From Prolixibacteraceae bacterium (GTDB lineage Bacteria; Bacteroidota; Bacteroidia; Bacteroidales; Prolixibacteraceae): DNA of 9,657 nucleotides. The number at the start of each line of letters is the position of its first letter. Within the stretch, counting starts at the first letter, position 1. The translations under genes and the position numbers were made by a program. The notes under the pieces were generated by a model that worked only from the letters and a program-made list of their open reading frames with translations, made no database searches and was not told the origin of the DNA. The stretch lies in the NCBI GenBank assembly GCA_016931875.1, contig JAFGDX010000167.1:1-9657 (forward strand), read 5' to 3'. Positions 1-6,501 of the stretch are shown piece after piece.

Positions 1-2073
1 AAACTGGCCTATGGCGGGCTGCCCATTCAGGTGCCCTTTCAGATTTATTTAAAAGATTTTCAACTGGAACGTTACCCGGGTTCCGAGTCTCCCTCATCAT
101 TTGCTTCCGAAGTGGTACTCATTGATGAAAGTGTTGGTTTGGAACGCGATTACCGCATTTTTATGAACAATACCCTGGTTTACAAAGGATATAAATTCTT
201 CCAGTCGTCGTACGATCAGGATGAAAAAGGAACCGTGTTGTCGGTCAATCACGATTTTGTGGGAACCTGGATTACCTACATTGGTTATGCCCTTTTAATC
301 ATTGGCATCATTCTTTCCCTGGTGAACAGATATTCCTATTTTCAGTATCTGGCGCGTAAACTTCAGCAAATTTCAGTAAAAGCCATTGTATTGCTTCTGA
401 TGTTTGCCGGTTTGTCGGTTTCTGCATCGGCACAACCCGGAGTGGGCGCCGGAATACCCGATATTCACGACCAGGTGGTTATTGAATTTAGTGAATTGTG
501 GGTGCAGGGCGTTGACGGGCGAATTGAACCCGTTTCAACATTAAACAGCGAAATTGTACGGAAAGTGAGCCGGAAGTCTTCACTTTACGGGAAAACTGCC
601 GATGAGGTGGTTTTAAGCATGATGACACATCCTGAAATCTGGCGGACGCTGCCTGTGGTTCGGGTGTCGGATAAAGAACTGGCTGCCGAGCTGGGAATAA
701 ACGGGAAGTACATCAGTATTGAGCAGCTTTTTGACGGGCAGGGAAATTACCGTATTGCCGATAATGTGCGGGCTGCCTACAACAAAATGCCGGCATTCAG
801 AAACCAGCTGGAAAAGGAATACATTTACCTGGATGAACGGGTGAACATCTGTTTTATGGTTTTTGGAGGTTCGCTTTTCCAGGTTTACCCGCGCTCTCAC
901 CGCGATGACCCGTGGTATGCCCCGGGAGCAGTTGCCACAGAATACAGTGGTGGTGACTCCATTTTTGTAAAAAGCGGTTTTCAGCTTTTGCTGCAGTCGG
1001 TGGCCGAACGGCAAAATGCCGATGCAGTGGAGATTTTGCAAGCCATTAAAAATTTTCAGCAAAAATACGGGGGCGAATTGTTGCCTTCGCAAACCAAAAA
1101 AGACACAGAAATTTTTTACAACAAGGTAAACCCGTTTAAACGGATTTTCCCGTTTTACCTTATGTTTGGATTTTTACTCCTGGTTGTGCTTCTTGTTAAT
1201 ATTTTCAGGAAAAAACCACTTCCCCAAATTATTCGGTATGTTTTTTTGGGTTTGATTGTTATCCTGTTTCTTATTCATACCGCTGGCCTGGCAACACGTT
1301 GGTATATTTCGGGGCATGCGCCGTGGAGCAACGGTTTTGAGTCGGTGGTGTATGTAGCCTGGGCAGCCATGCTGGCAGGCCTTATTTTTGGCCGCAAATA
1401 CCCGATGGTTGTGGGTACGGCGGCATTTCTTTCGGGGGTAGCCCTTTTTGTAGCCCATTTAAGCTGGATGAATCCCGAAGTGACCAACCTCGTTCCGGTG
1501 TTAAAATCATACTGGCTGGCCATTCACGTGGCTATTATTACGGCCAGCTACGGATTTTTGGGCTTAAGTACTTTTTTGGGTATTTTGGTTATGATATTGA
1601 TTGTGTTGCGAAATCAGTCAAATGCCTCCAAAGTCTCAGGCTTTACCGAGCAGCTGACCACCATCAACGAAATGTCGGCAACGGTGGGTTTGTATTTTCT
1701 TACCATCGGTACTTTTCTCGGGGGCGTGTGGGCCAACGAAAGCTGGGGCCGCTACTGGGGCTGGGATCCCAAGGAAACCTGGGCGCTGATTACCGTGGTT
1801 ATTTATTCGTTTATTGTTCACATGCGCCTGATCCCTTCATTAAAAGGGTTGTACAACTATAATATGGCTTCAATAGTGGGTTTTGCTTTTGTACTGATGA
1901 CCTATTTTGGCGTGAACTACTTCTTGTCGGGCCTGCATTCATACGGAAAGGGAGTGGTTGACGGAATCAGCCCGGCTGTGCCGGTAACATTCCTGTTGCT
2001 GGCCGGGTTACTCGTTTGGGCTTATATAAAAGACTCGAATTTTGAAAAGGCAAACCAAAAAAAGGTGCATTGA
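1..2073 (+). CDS. ccsBA: Fused cytochrome c biogenesis haem lyase, ResB-CcsA (CcsBA) type, 5' end missing
   Basis: The reading frame is open from base 1, so the start lies left of the window; the GTG at base 31 is only an internal codon. System II haem lyases of this type export haem and attach it to CXXCH motifs of c-type cytochromes on the periplasmic face. Seen here: the tail of a ResB domain ending in a membrane helix (about bases 268-324), a second hydrophobic stretch ending Ser-Ala-Ser-Ala-Gln (about 379-435), a soluble stretch of about 235 residues, then a multi-helix CcsA domain from about base 1141. The CcsA part carries the tryptophan-rich haem-binding WWD block WGRYWGWDPKETW (bases 1744-1782) and histidines at bases 1525, 1819 and 1936, matching the order of the conserved His of CcsA proteins (one before WWD, two after). 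About one third of a typical fused protein is missing. The fusion call is confident; the role of the middle domain is unknown. Confidence 0.93.
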   Translation, partial: KLAYGGLPIQVPFQIYLKDFQLERYPGSESPSSFASEVVLIDESVGLERDYRIFMNNTLVYKGYKFFQSSYDQDEKGTVLSVNHDFVGTWITYIGYALLIIGIILSLVNRYSYFQYLARKLQQISVKAIVLLLMFAGLSVSASAQPGVGAGIPDIHDQVVIEFSELWVQGVDGRIEPVSTLNSEIVRKVSRKSSLYGKTADEVVLSMMTHPEIWRTLPVVRVSDKELAAELGINGKYISIEQLFDGQGNYRIADNVRAAYNKMPAFRNQLEKEYIYLDERVNICFMVFGGSLFQVYPRSHRDDPWYAPGAVATEYSGGDSIFVKSGFQLLLQSVAERQNADAVEILQAIKNFQQKYGGELLPSQTKKDTEIFYNKVNPFKRIFPFYLMFGFLLLVVLLVNIFRKKPLPQIIRYVFLGLIVILFLIHTAGLATRWYISGHAPWSNGFESVVYVAWAAMLAGLIFGRKYPMVVGTAAFLSGVALFVAHLSWMNPEVTNLVPVLKSYWLAIHVAIITASYGFLGLSTFLGILVMILIVLRNQSNASKVSGFTEQLTTINEMSATVGLYFLTIGTFLGGVWANESWGRYWGWDPKETWALITVVIYSFIVHMRLIPSLKGLYNYNMASIVGFAFVLMTYFGVNYFLSGLHSYGKGVVDGISPAVPVTFLLLAGLLVWAYIKDSNFEKANQKKVH

Positions 2074-2194
2074 TTTTTGAATGTCCAAAAGAGTATTCGG
2101 AAGCCGCTGATTGTATTTTTTTTATTTTACATAACAGTTGTTGTTTTTGAATAAAATGCTCAAAAATTCGATTGAAAAAAAATCAACCTGTTGA

Positions 2195-2218
2195 AAAACA
2201 ATGCTTTGCTATTGTTTT
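2195..2218 (+). terminator. Possible weak AT-rich hairpin after the haem lyase gene
   Basis: An 8-base perfect inverted repeat (AAAACAAT at 2195-2202 and ATTGTTTT at 2211-2218) encloses an 8-base loop, and the right arm itself ends in four T. It lies 120 bases after the ccsBA stop. The stem is AT-only apart from one C-G pair, so it would be weak. It could be a terminator, a processing site or chance. The rest of the 2074-2321 gap is AT-rich, with no ORF worth calling. Confidence 0.25.
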
Positions 2219-2266
2219 GATTCATTCCAAATAAAGCAGTGTCTGATTTTGATGGCAGCATACAAA

Positions 2267-2297
2267 GTTCCCGTATGTTTCAAAACAGTTATATTTG
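2267..2297 (+). promoter_or_regulatory. Bacteroidota-type promoter of the acyl-CoA synthetase gene
   Basis: TATATTTG at 2290-2297 matches the Bacteroidota -7 consensus TAnnTTTG exactly and ends 24 bases before the ATG at 2322. The -33 region is poor: only GTTC at 2267-2270, 19 bases upstream, resembles the usual TTTG. The untranslated leader would be about 18-20 bases and has no Shine-Dalgarno sequence; an A-rich stretch precedes the ATG, as is usual in the phylum. Confidence 0.55.
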
Positions 2298-2321
2298 GCC
2301 GTTTGACTTAACGATAAAAAT

Positions 2322-4109
2322 ATGGGAATTGAGGTAACACGTACTTTTGACATCCTTGAACGTTATCTGGAAGAGTTTCCCCGGGAAGATGCGCTGGGTG
2401 GAAAAAAGAACGGGGAATGGTACACGTATTCCACTGAGGAATACTACGAAAAGTCGCATCTGTTTGCCAAAGGGTTACTGGCTCTGGGTTTTAAAAAGGG
2501 GGATAAAATAGCAACGGTTACACCCAACTGCCCTGAATGGAATTTTGCCGACATGGGAATGGCCATGACCGGGGTTGTGCATGTTCCTGTTTACCCAACC
2601 ATTGGTGAAGATGAGTACAAATATATACTGGAGCATTCAGAAGCCAGAATGGTGATTGTAGGTGATAAAAAGCTTTTTGAAAAGATACATCCGCTGGCCA
2701 ACCAGATTTCTGAAATTGAACACGTGTATACTTTTGAAGAAGTGGAGGGAGCGCGCCATTATCAGGAGATTCTGGATTTAGGTGCTTCAAAAAGGGAAGA
2801 ACTGAGCGGGCTGCTTCAGGAACTTAAAGACGCTGTTCAGCCTGAAGATGTGGCCACTTTAATTTACACCTCTGGAACAACCGGTGTTCCCAAAGGGGTA
2901 ATGTTAACGCAACAAAACCTGGTTTCGAACTTTGTTGCGCATTCCAAAATGCATCATTTGGGGAAAGATCACCGTGTAATCAGTTTTCTTCCGCTGTGCC
3001 ATGTTTATGAACGAAGTGTAAACTATCATTTTCAGTACAAGGGAATGGGTGTTTATTATGTAAGCAGTCTGGCACAAATACTCCCCGCACTCAAGGAAAT
3101 AAAACCTCACATGTTTAACTCGGTACCCCGCTTGCTCGAAAAAGTGTACGACGGATTTGTTTCCAAGGGAAAAGAACTTGGCGGAATAAAAAAAGCGCTC
3201 TATTTCTGGGCGCTGCGTTTAACCAAACACTTTGAATTTAATAGAAAATACGGCCCCTGGCTTTCATTAAAAATAAAAATTGCCGATAAGCTGATATACT
3301 CAAAATGGCGGGAAGCGCTGGGAGGAAACATTGTATATATTGTTTCGGGTGGGGCAGCTTTGCAACCCAGAATAGCCCGTGTATTTGGGATGGCTGGTAT
3401 TCTTAATCTCGAAGGTTACGGCTTAACAGAAACCTCGCCCGTTATTGCCGTAAACAACCCGGCTTTGCGCGAAATGAAGGTGGGAACTGTTGGCCCGGTA
3501 CTGGAGGGTTTTGAGGTGAAATTTGCGGAAGATGGCGAAATACTTTGCAAAGGCCCCGGCGTAATGAAAGGGTACTACAAAGCTCCGGAATTAACGGCCG
3601 AGGTTATAGATGAAGCTGGGTGGTTTCATACCGGCGATATTGGCGTACTTGATGAGGGCAAATACCTGAAAATAACCGACCGCAAAAAGGAAATATTTAA
3701 ACTTTCGGGCGGAAAGTACATTGCCCCGCAAATGATTGAGAACAAGCTCAAAACATCGAACCTGATTGAGCAGGTGATGGTGATTGGAGCCAACGAGAAA
3801 TTTGCCAGCGCGCTTGTTTCTCCCAACTTCCCGTTGCTGCACGACTGGTGTGCCGAAAACAAAATCCATTATGAAAACAATGCTGAACTGATTCAAATTC
3901 CGGAAGTGATAGAGAAAATTCAAAAGGAGGTGCAAATCATCAACAAACAACTTGGTTCTCACGAGCAAATCAACCGCATTCGCCTGGTGTGCGAAGAATG
4001 GACTCCCGCAACCGGGGAACTCTCGCCAACACTAAAATTGCGCAGAAATATGGTGGCAGTAAAATACCAGCATTTAATCGACGATATTTATTCAGTGAGA
4101 AAAAATTAG
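2322..4109 (+). CDS. Long-chain acyl-CoA synthetase (AMP-forming, FAA1/FadD-like)
   Basis: The enzyme activates fatty acids with ATP and CoA to acyl-CoA through an acyl-adenylate, feeding beta-oxidation or lipid synthesis. The 595-residue protein has every core motif of the ANL adenylating superfamily in order: the phosphate-binding loop YTSGTTGVPKG (residues 182-192), GYGLTETSP (365-373), the GWFHTGD motif (433-439) with the ribose-binding Asp, the DRKKE hinge (453-457), and the C-terminal catalytic Lys572 in SPTLKLRR. The phrase LPLCHVYER (about 223-231) and the total length are typical of bacterial long-chain synthetases rather than acetyl-CoA synthetases. There is no signal peptide, so it is cytoplasmic or membrane-peripheral. 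The ATG start fits the promoter box just upstream. It stands alone as a single-gene unit between two gaps. Chain-length preference cannot be read from the sequence. Confidence 0.95.
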   Translation: MGIEVTRTFDILERYLEEFPREDALGGKKNGEWYTYSTEEYYEKSHLFAKGLLALGFKKGDKIATVTPNCPEWNFADMGMAMTGVVHVPVYPTIGEDEYKYILEHSEARMVIVGDKKLFEKIHPLANQISEIEHVYTFEEVEGARHYQEILDLGASKREELSGLLQELKDAVQPEDVATLIYTSGTTGVPKGVMLTQQNLVSNFVAHSKMHHLGKDHRVISFLPLCHVYERSVNYHFQYKGMGVYYVSSLAQILPALKEIKPHMFNSVPRLLEKVYDGFVSKGKELGGIKKALYFWALRLTKHFEFNRKYGPWLSLKIKIADKLIYSKWREALGGNIVYIVSGGAALQPRIARVFGMAGILNLEGYGLTETSPVIAVNNPALREMKVGTVGPVLEGFEVKFAEDGEILCKGPGVMKGYYKAPELTAEVIDEAGWFHTGDIGVLDEGKYLKITDRKKEIFKLSGGKYIAPQMIENKLKTSNLIEQVMVIGANEKFASALVSPNFPLLHDWCAENKIHYENNAELIQIPEVIEKIQKEVQIINKQLGSHEQINRIRLVCEEWTPATGELSPTLKLRRNMVAVKYQHLIDDIYSVRKN

Positions 4110-4143
4110 ACCCAATTATTAATACATAACTATCTGTTTAGTT

Positions 4144-4173
4144 GGGGCTGTTCGGTTGGGCGGCCCTTTTTTT
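4144..4173 (+). terminator. Intrinsic terminator of the acyl-CoA synthetase gene
   Basis: GGGCTG (4145-4150) can pair with CGGCCC (4161-4166), six pairs including one G-U, with a 10-base loop, directly followed by seven T (4167-4173). It sits 35 bases after the stop codon at 4109, in the gap between convergent genes. The T run serves the + strand only; there is no matching T run for the kinase gene arriving from the right. Confidence 0.6.
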
Positions 4174-4197
4174 GCGTTTCTCGGACTGCAGCCTGTC

Positions 4198-6216
4198 TTA
4201 TTTTTCAAGATATTTGGGGAGTGAAAAAGTAAATCTGCTGCCCTTTCCAGGCTCGCTTTCAACCCGTATTGTTCCGTGGTTTTTTTCAACAAACTCCTTA
4301 CACAGTATTAACCCCAGCCCCGTTCCGGTTTCCTGTGCTGTTCCCTCTTCCGAGATTTTTTCGTTAATGTTGAAGAGTTTATCTGTTACGCTTTTCTCCA
4401 TGCCAATGCCGGTATCGTTTACAGAAACTTCAATGGTATGTTTCTTTTCTGCAGCACTAATTGAAACACATCCGCCGTGATTGGTAAATTTAATGGCGTT
4501 CGAAACCAGGTTTCTGAAAACAACGGCTATGGTTTTTTCATCAGCATTTGCAAAGGTGTTTTTTTGAATACACATGTCCAGCGAAATATTTTTACGCTTT
4601 GCATTCGCTGAATGAACTTGGAGCTCCCGTTCTGCAGTTTTGGCCAGGTCGAGCTTTTCAAACTGGTAACTGATTTTGCCGGTTTGTATTTGCGCCCATT
4701 GTAAAAGTCCTTCAAGCAAATGATACACTTTGCTGGTCGATTCTTTTAATGTGTGAATCATCGTTTTTATCTCGTCCGAAGAATAGGAATCAAAATCTGA
4801 AGAGAGCAAATCGGTTATTCCAAGTAATCCGTTAAAAGGGCTTCTGAGGTCGTGCGCTATAATGGTAAAAAATTTGTCTTTATCGGCATTGGCTTTAATC
4901 AGGTTTTTTTCCGATTTTTCAAGCCTGCGATTTAGTTTTCTTACCGATCTTCTGCTGTATGCAATATGAATGAGTATTCCCAGTATAAATAAACTCCCGG
5001 CAATCAGGAGTATGGTTACCGCTTTTTGTTGTTTTATTGCACTTTCCTGAATTTTATTGTTTTGCCTTAATATCACATTCTCTTTTTCCTGCTGTTCGGT
5101 ATAGTATTTTATTTGGAGATCGGTGAATTTGGCCACTTTTTCAGAATTAAATAAACTGTCTTTCAACGCCGATGCCTGTTTAAAATAATCAAAAGCCACA
5201 TCGGTTTTGCCTTCTCTTTCTGCAATTTCCGACAGAATAAAAAGGTTGTCGCGAATCAGGCTGGTGTAACTTTTATCCTGCGACAAACGGTAGCTCGCAT
5301 CAATGTGGTGTTTGGCCGAATCCAGTTGGTTCATCACCAAATATGCTTCACCAAGATTGTACCCCGCAATGGCAATGCGGTTTTGGTTATTTGTCCGGTT
5401 GGCATAGTCCAGCGCATTCTGAAAATGGAAAAGGGCCGAATCCAGTTGGTTCATCTTCCGGTATACTTCGCCGATGTGGGATGAAAAGAATGAATTGGAA
5501 CGATTGTTTTTGTTTGTTATTAGCAAATAGGCAAAACCGGTTTGGTAGTTTTCAAGGGCCGAGTCAAAATTGTTTTGGTTTTCAAAACAGATACCGATGT
5601 TGGCATAAGAATAGGCAATTACATCATTGTCGTTAATTTCCATCGCAATTTCTAATGCGTTGTGGTGCCATTTAAAGGCTTCGTTGTACAGGCCCCAGTC
5701 CTGGTAAATCATCCCCATGTTGTTGAGAACTTTTGCAACCCCTTTTTTATCGCCTGTTGCCCTTCTGATGGTTAATGCGGTTTGGTAAAAATTCAGCGCC
5801 TCATTGCTGTTTCCCAGGCCCCAGTGCACTACCGCTATGTTGTTGTAAATTTTTCCCAGCCACATGCTGTCCTGCATTTCCGTAAAAATAACCTGCGCCT
5901 CGTTGAAATATTTCAGCGCCTCGTTGTAATTGCCAAGCTGCCAGTTAAATAATCCAATGGTGTCCAGCAGTTCTGCATTTCTCAACGAATCTTTTTCAAA
6001 AGGCAGCGCTTGTTTGTATAGTTGTACTGCCCTTTCCCTGTCGGAATATTCTAAGTTTCGGGCTATATTTAAAAGTGAGTTTACCTTTTCCGTATCATTG
6101 GGTGTATCTTTTATCACTTCTCCGATGGTTTCTGTCGTTTCATCCTGGGCAAAATCAACATTTGGAATAAAGAAAAATAAATTCATTAAGATGAGGAATG
6201 TAAGGCTCGGTTTCAT
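4198..6216 (-). CDS. Membrane TPR sensor histidine kinase (orphan in this window)
   Basis: The 672-residue protein is a two-component sensor that should autophosphorylate on His and pass phosphate to a response regulator. An N-terminal signal peptide (residues 1 to about 24, ending Phe-Ala-Gln) is followed by a periplasmic array of seven or eight TPR units repeating almost exactly every 40 residues (equivalent positions 97, 137, 177, 217, 258, 298, 338). Then come a coiled-coil-like linker (about 365-397), one membrane helix (about 398-420), and a cytoplasmic kinase core. The core shows the HisKA box with phospho-acceptor His455 (IIAHDLRSPF), the N-box RNLVSNAIKF (568-577), the G1 box DTGIGM (601-606) and the G2 box GTGLGL (631-636). 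It has no receiver or DNA-binding domain, and no response regulator is in the window. The TPR ligand or partner is unknown. It is convergent with the acyl-CoA synthetase gene and divergent from the GH9 gene. The ATG start is supported by the signal peptide and the promoter box. Confidence 0.93.
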   Translation of the reverse strand: MKPSLTFLILMNLFFFIPNVDFAQDETTETIGEVIKDTPNDTEKVNSLLNIARNLEYSDRERAVQLYKQALPFEKDSLRNAELLDTIGLFNWQLGNYNEALKYFNEAQVIFTEMQDSMWLGKIYNNIAVVHWGLGNSNEALNFYQTALTIRRATGDKKGVAKVLNNMGMIYQDWGLYNEAFKWHHNALEIAMEINDNDVIAYSYANIGICFENQNNFDSALENYQTGFAYLLITNKNNRSNSFFSSHIGEVYRKMNQLDSALFHFQNALDYANRTNNQNRIAIAGYNLGEAYLVMNQLDSAKHHIDASYRLSQDKSYTSLIRDNLFILSEIAEREGKTDVAFDYFKQASALKDSLFNSEKVAKFTDLQIKYYTEQQEKENVILRQNNKIQESAIKQQKAVTILLIAGSLFILGILIHIAYSRRSVRKLNRRLEKSEKNLIKANADKDKFFTIIAHDLRSPFNGLLGITDLLSSDFDSYSSDEIKTMIHTLKESTSKVYHLLEGLLQWAQIQTGKISYQFEKLDLAKTAERELQVHSANAKRKNISLDMCIQKNTFANADEKTIAVVFRNLVSNAIKFTNHGGCVSISAAEKKHTIEVSVNDTGIGMEKSVTDKLFNINEKISEEGTAQETGTGLGLILCKEFVEKNHGTIRVESEPGKGSRFTFSLPKYLEK
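5314..5454 (-). repeat. Exact 21-base direct repeat inside the TPR-coding region
   Basis: GGCCGAATCCAGTTGGTTCAT (20 of its bases lie in the Met-Asn-Gln-Leu-Asp-Ser-Ala codons) occurs identically at 5314-5334 and 5434-5454, exactly 120 bases or 40 codons apart. Both copies encode the same heptapeptide at the same position of neighbouring TPR units (residues 255-261 and 295-301). The flanking codons have diverged. Confidence 0.9.
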
Positions 6217-6229
6217 TAATTTTTTGTTT

Positions 6230-6237
6230 CAAATATA
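6230..6237 (-). promoter_or_regulatory. -7 promoter box of the histidine kinase gene
   Basis: On the - strand the sequence reads TATATTTG, an exact match to TAnnTTTG, ending 13 bases before the ATG at 6216. No convincing -33 element is visible about 20 bases further up. The leader would be only about 7-10 bases, A-rich and without a Shine-Dalgarno sequence. The match is identical to the box before the acyl-CoA synthetase gene. Confidence 0.5.
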
Positions 6238-6247
6238 ATTTATTGAA

Positions 6248-6405
6248 TGTAAACCTGATTGGGTTTTATTCGAAATGATTGGATTAAGAACAGTAAAAAT
6301 ATCTTTTCGGGTATTTTTCCGATGCCATAAAAAGTAACGGTTTAATGGTGAATGGTCTTGTAATCAGAAGGTTATTGTTAATTGTGTTCGCTTGTAAACC
6401 TAATT
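6248..6405 (+). repeat. Imperfect 13-base direct repeat in the divergent intergenic region
   Basis: TGTAAACCTGATT (6248-6260) and TGTAAACCTAATT (6393-6405) match at 12 of 13 bases and lie 145 bases apart between the kinase and GH9 genes. The first copy lies just upstream of the kinase promoter box, the second about 60 bases upstream of the GH9 box. They could be binding sites for a shared regulator, but in AT-rich DNA of this length chance is not excluded. Confidence 0.3.
6295..6318. repeat. AT-rich inverted repeat between divergent promoters
   Basis: AAAAATA (6295-6301) and TATTTTT (6312-6318) form a perfect 7-base inverted repeat around a 10-base spacer. It lies about midway in the divergent gap. 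The function is unknown; it is AT-only and may be chance. Confidence 0.25.
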
Positions 6406-6442
6406 TCGGCAGCGGTTAATGGAAAATATAATTTTTTGAACC

Positions 6443-6480
6443 TTGGCAGGAGAAACGACAAATTGTTATATTTACAATTT
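6443..6480 (+). promoter_or_regulatory. Promoter of the GH9 gene with overlapping palindrome
   Basis: TATATTTA (6467-6474) matches the TAnnTTTG box at all but the last base, and TTG at 6443-6445 lies 21 bases upstream as a possible -33 element. The box forms the centre of a perfect inverted repeat, AAATTGT (6460-6466), a 7-base spacer, then ACAATTT (6474-6480). The ATG at 6502 follows with a leader of about 20 bases and no Shine-Dalgarno sequence. The palindrome over the box would suit a repressor site, which is inference. Confidence 0.45.
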
Positions 6481-6501
6481 AAACGACTAAACCAACGTAA
6501 A

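Noticed and set aside
31..33. GTG at base 31 as start of the cytochrome c biogenesis gene
   Set aside because: The frame is open to base 1 and the encoded residues before it continue a ResB-like domain, so the true start is outside the window.
2176..2224. A larger bulged hairpin using AATCAA and TTGATT arms around the 2195-2218 stem
   Set aside because: It needs a long one-sided bulge and only AT-rich pairing, so it is not convincing as a riboswitch or structured RNA.
4142..4480. A + strand ORF of 112 codons at the kinase 3' end
   Set aside because: It lies antisense to the kinase ATPase domain, starts within the terminator hairpin, and its product resembles no family.
6382..6501. Upstream 40-residue extension of the GH9 protein
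   Set aside because: It would bury the signal peptide inside the protein and begins upstream of the likely promoter box, so ATG 6502 is the better start.
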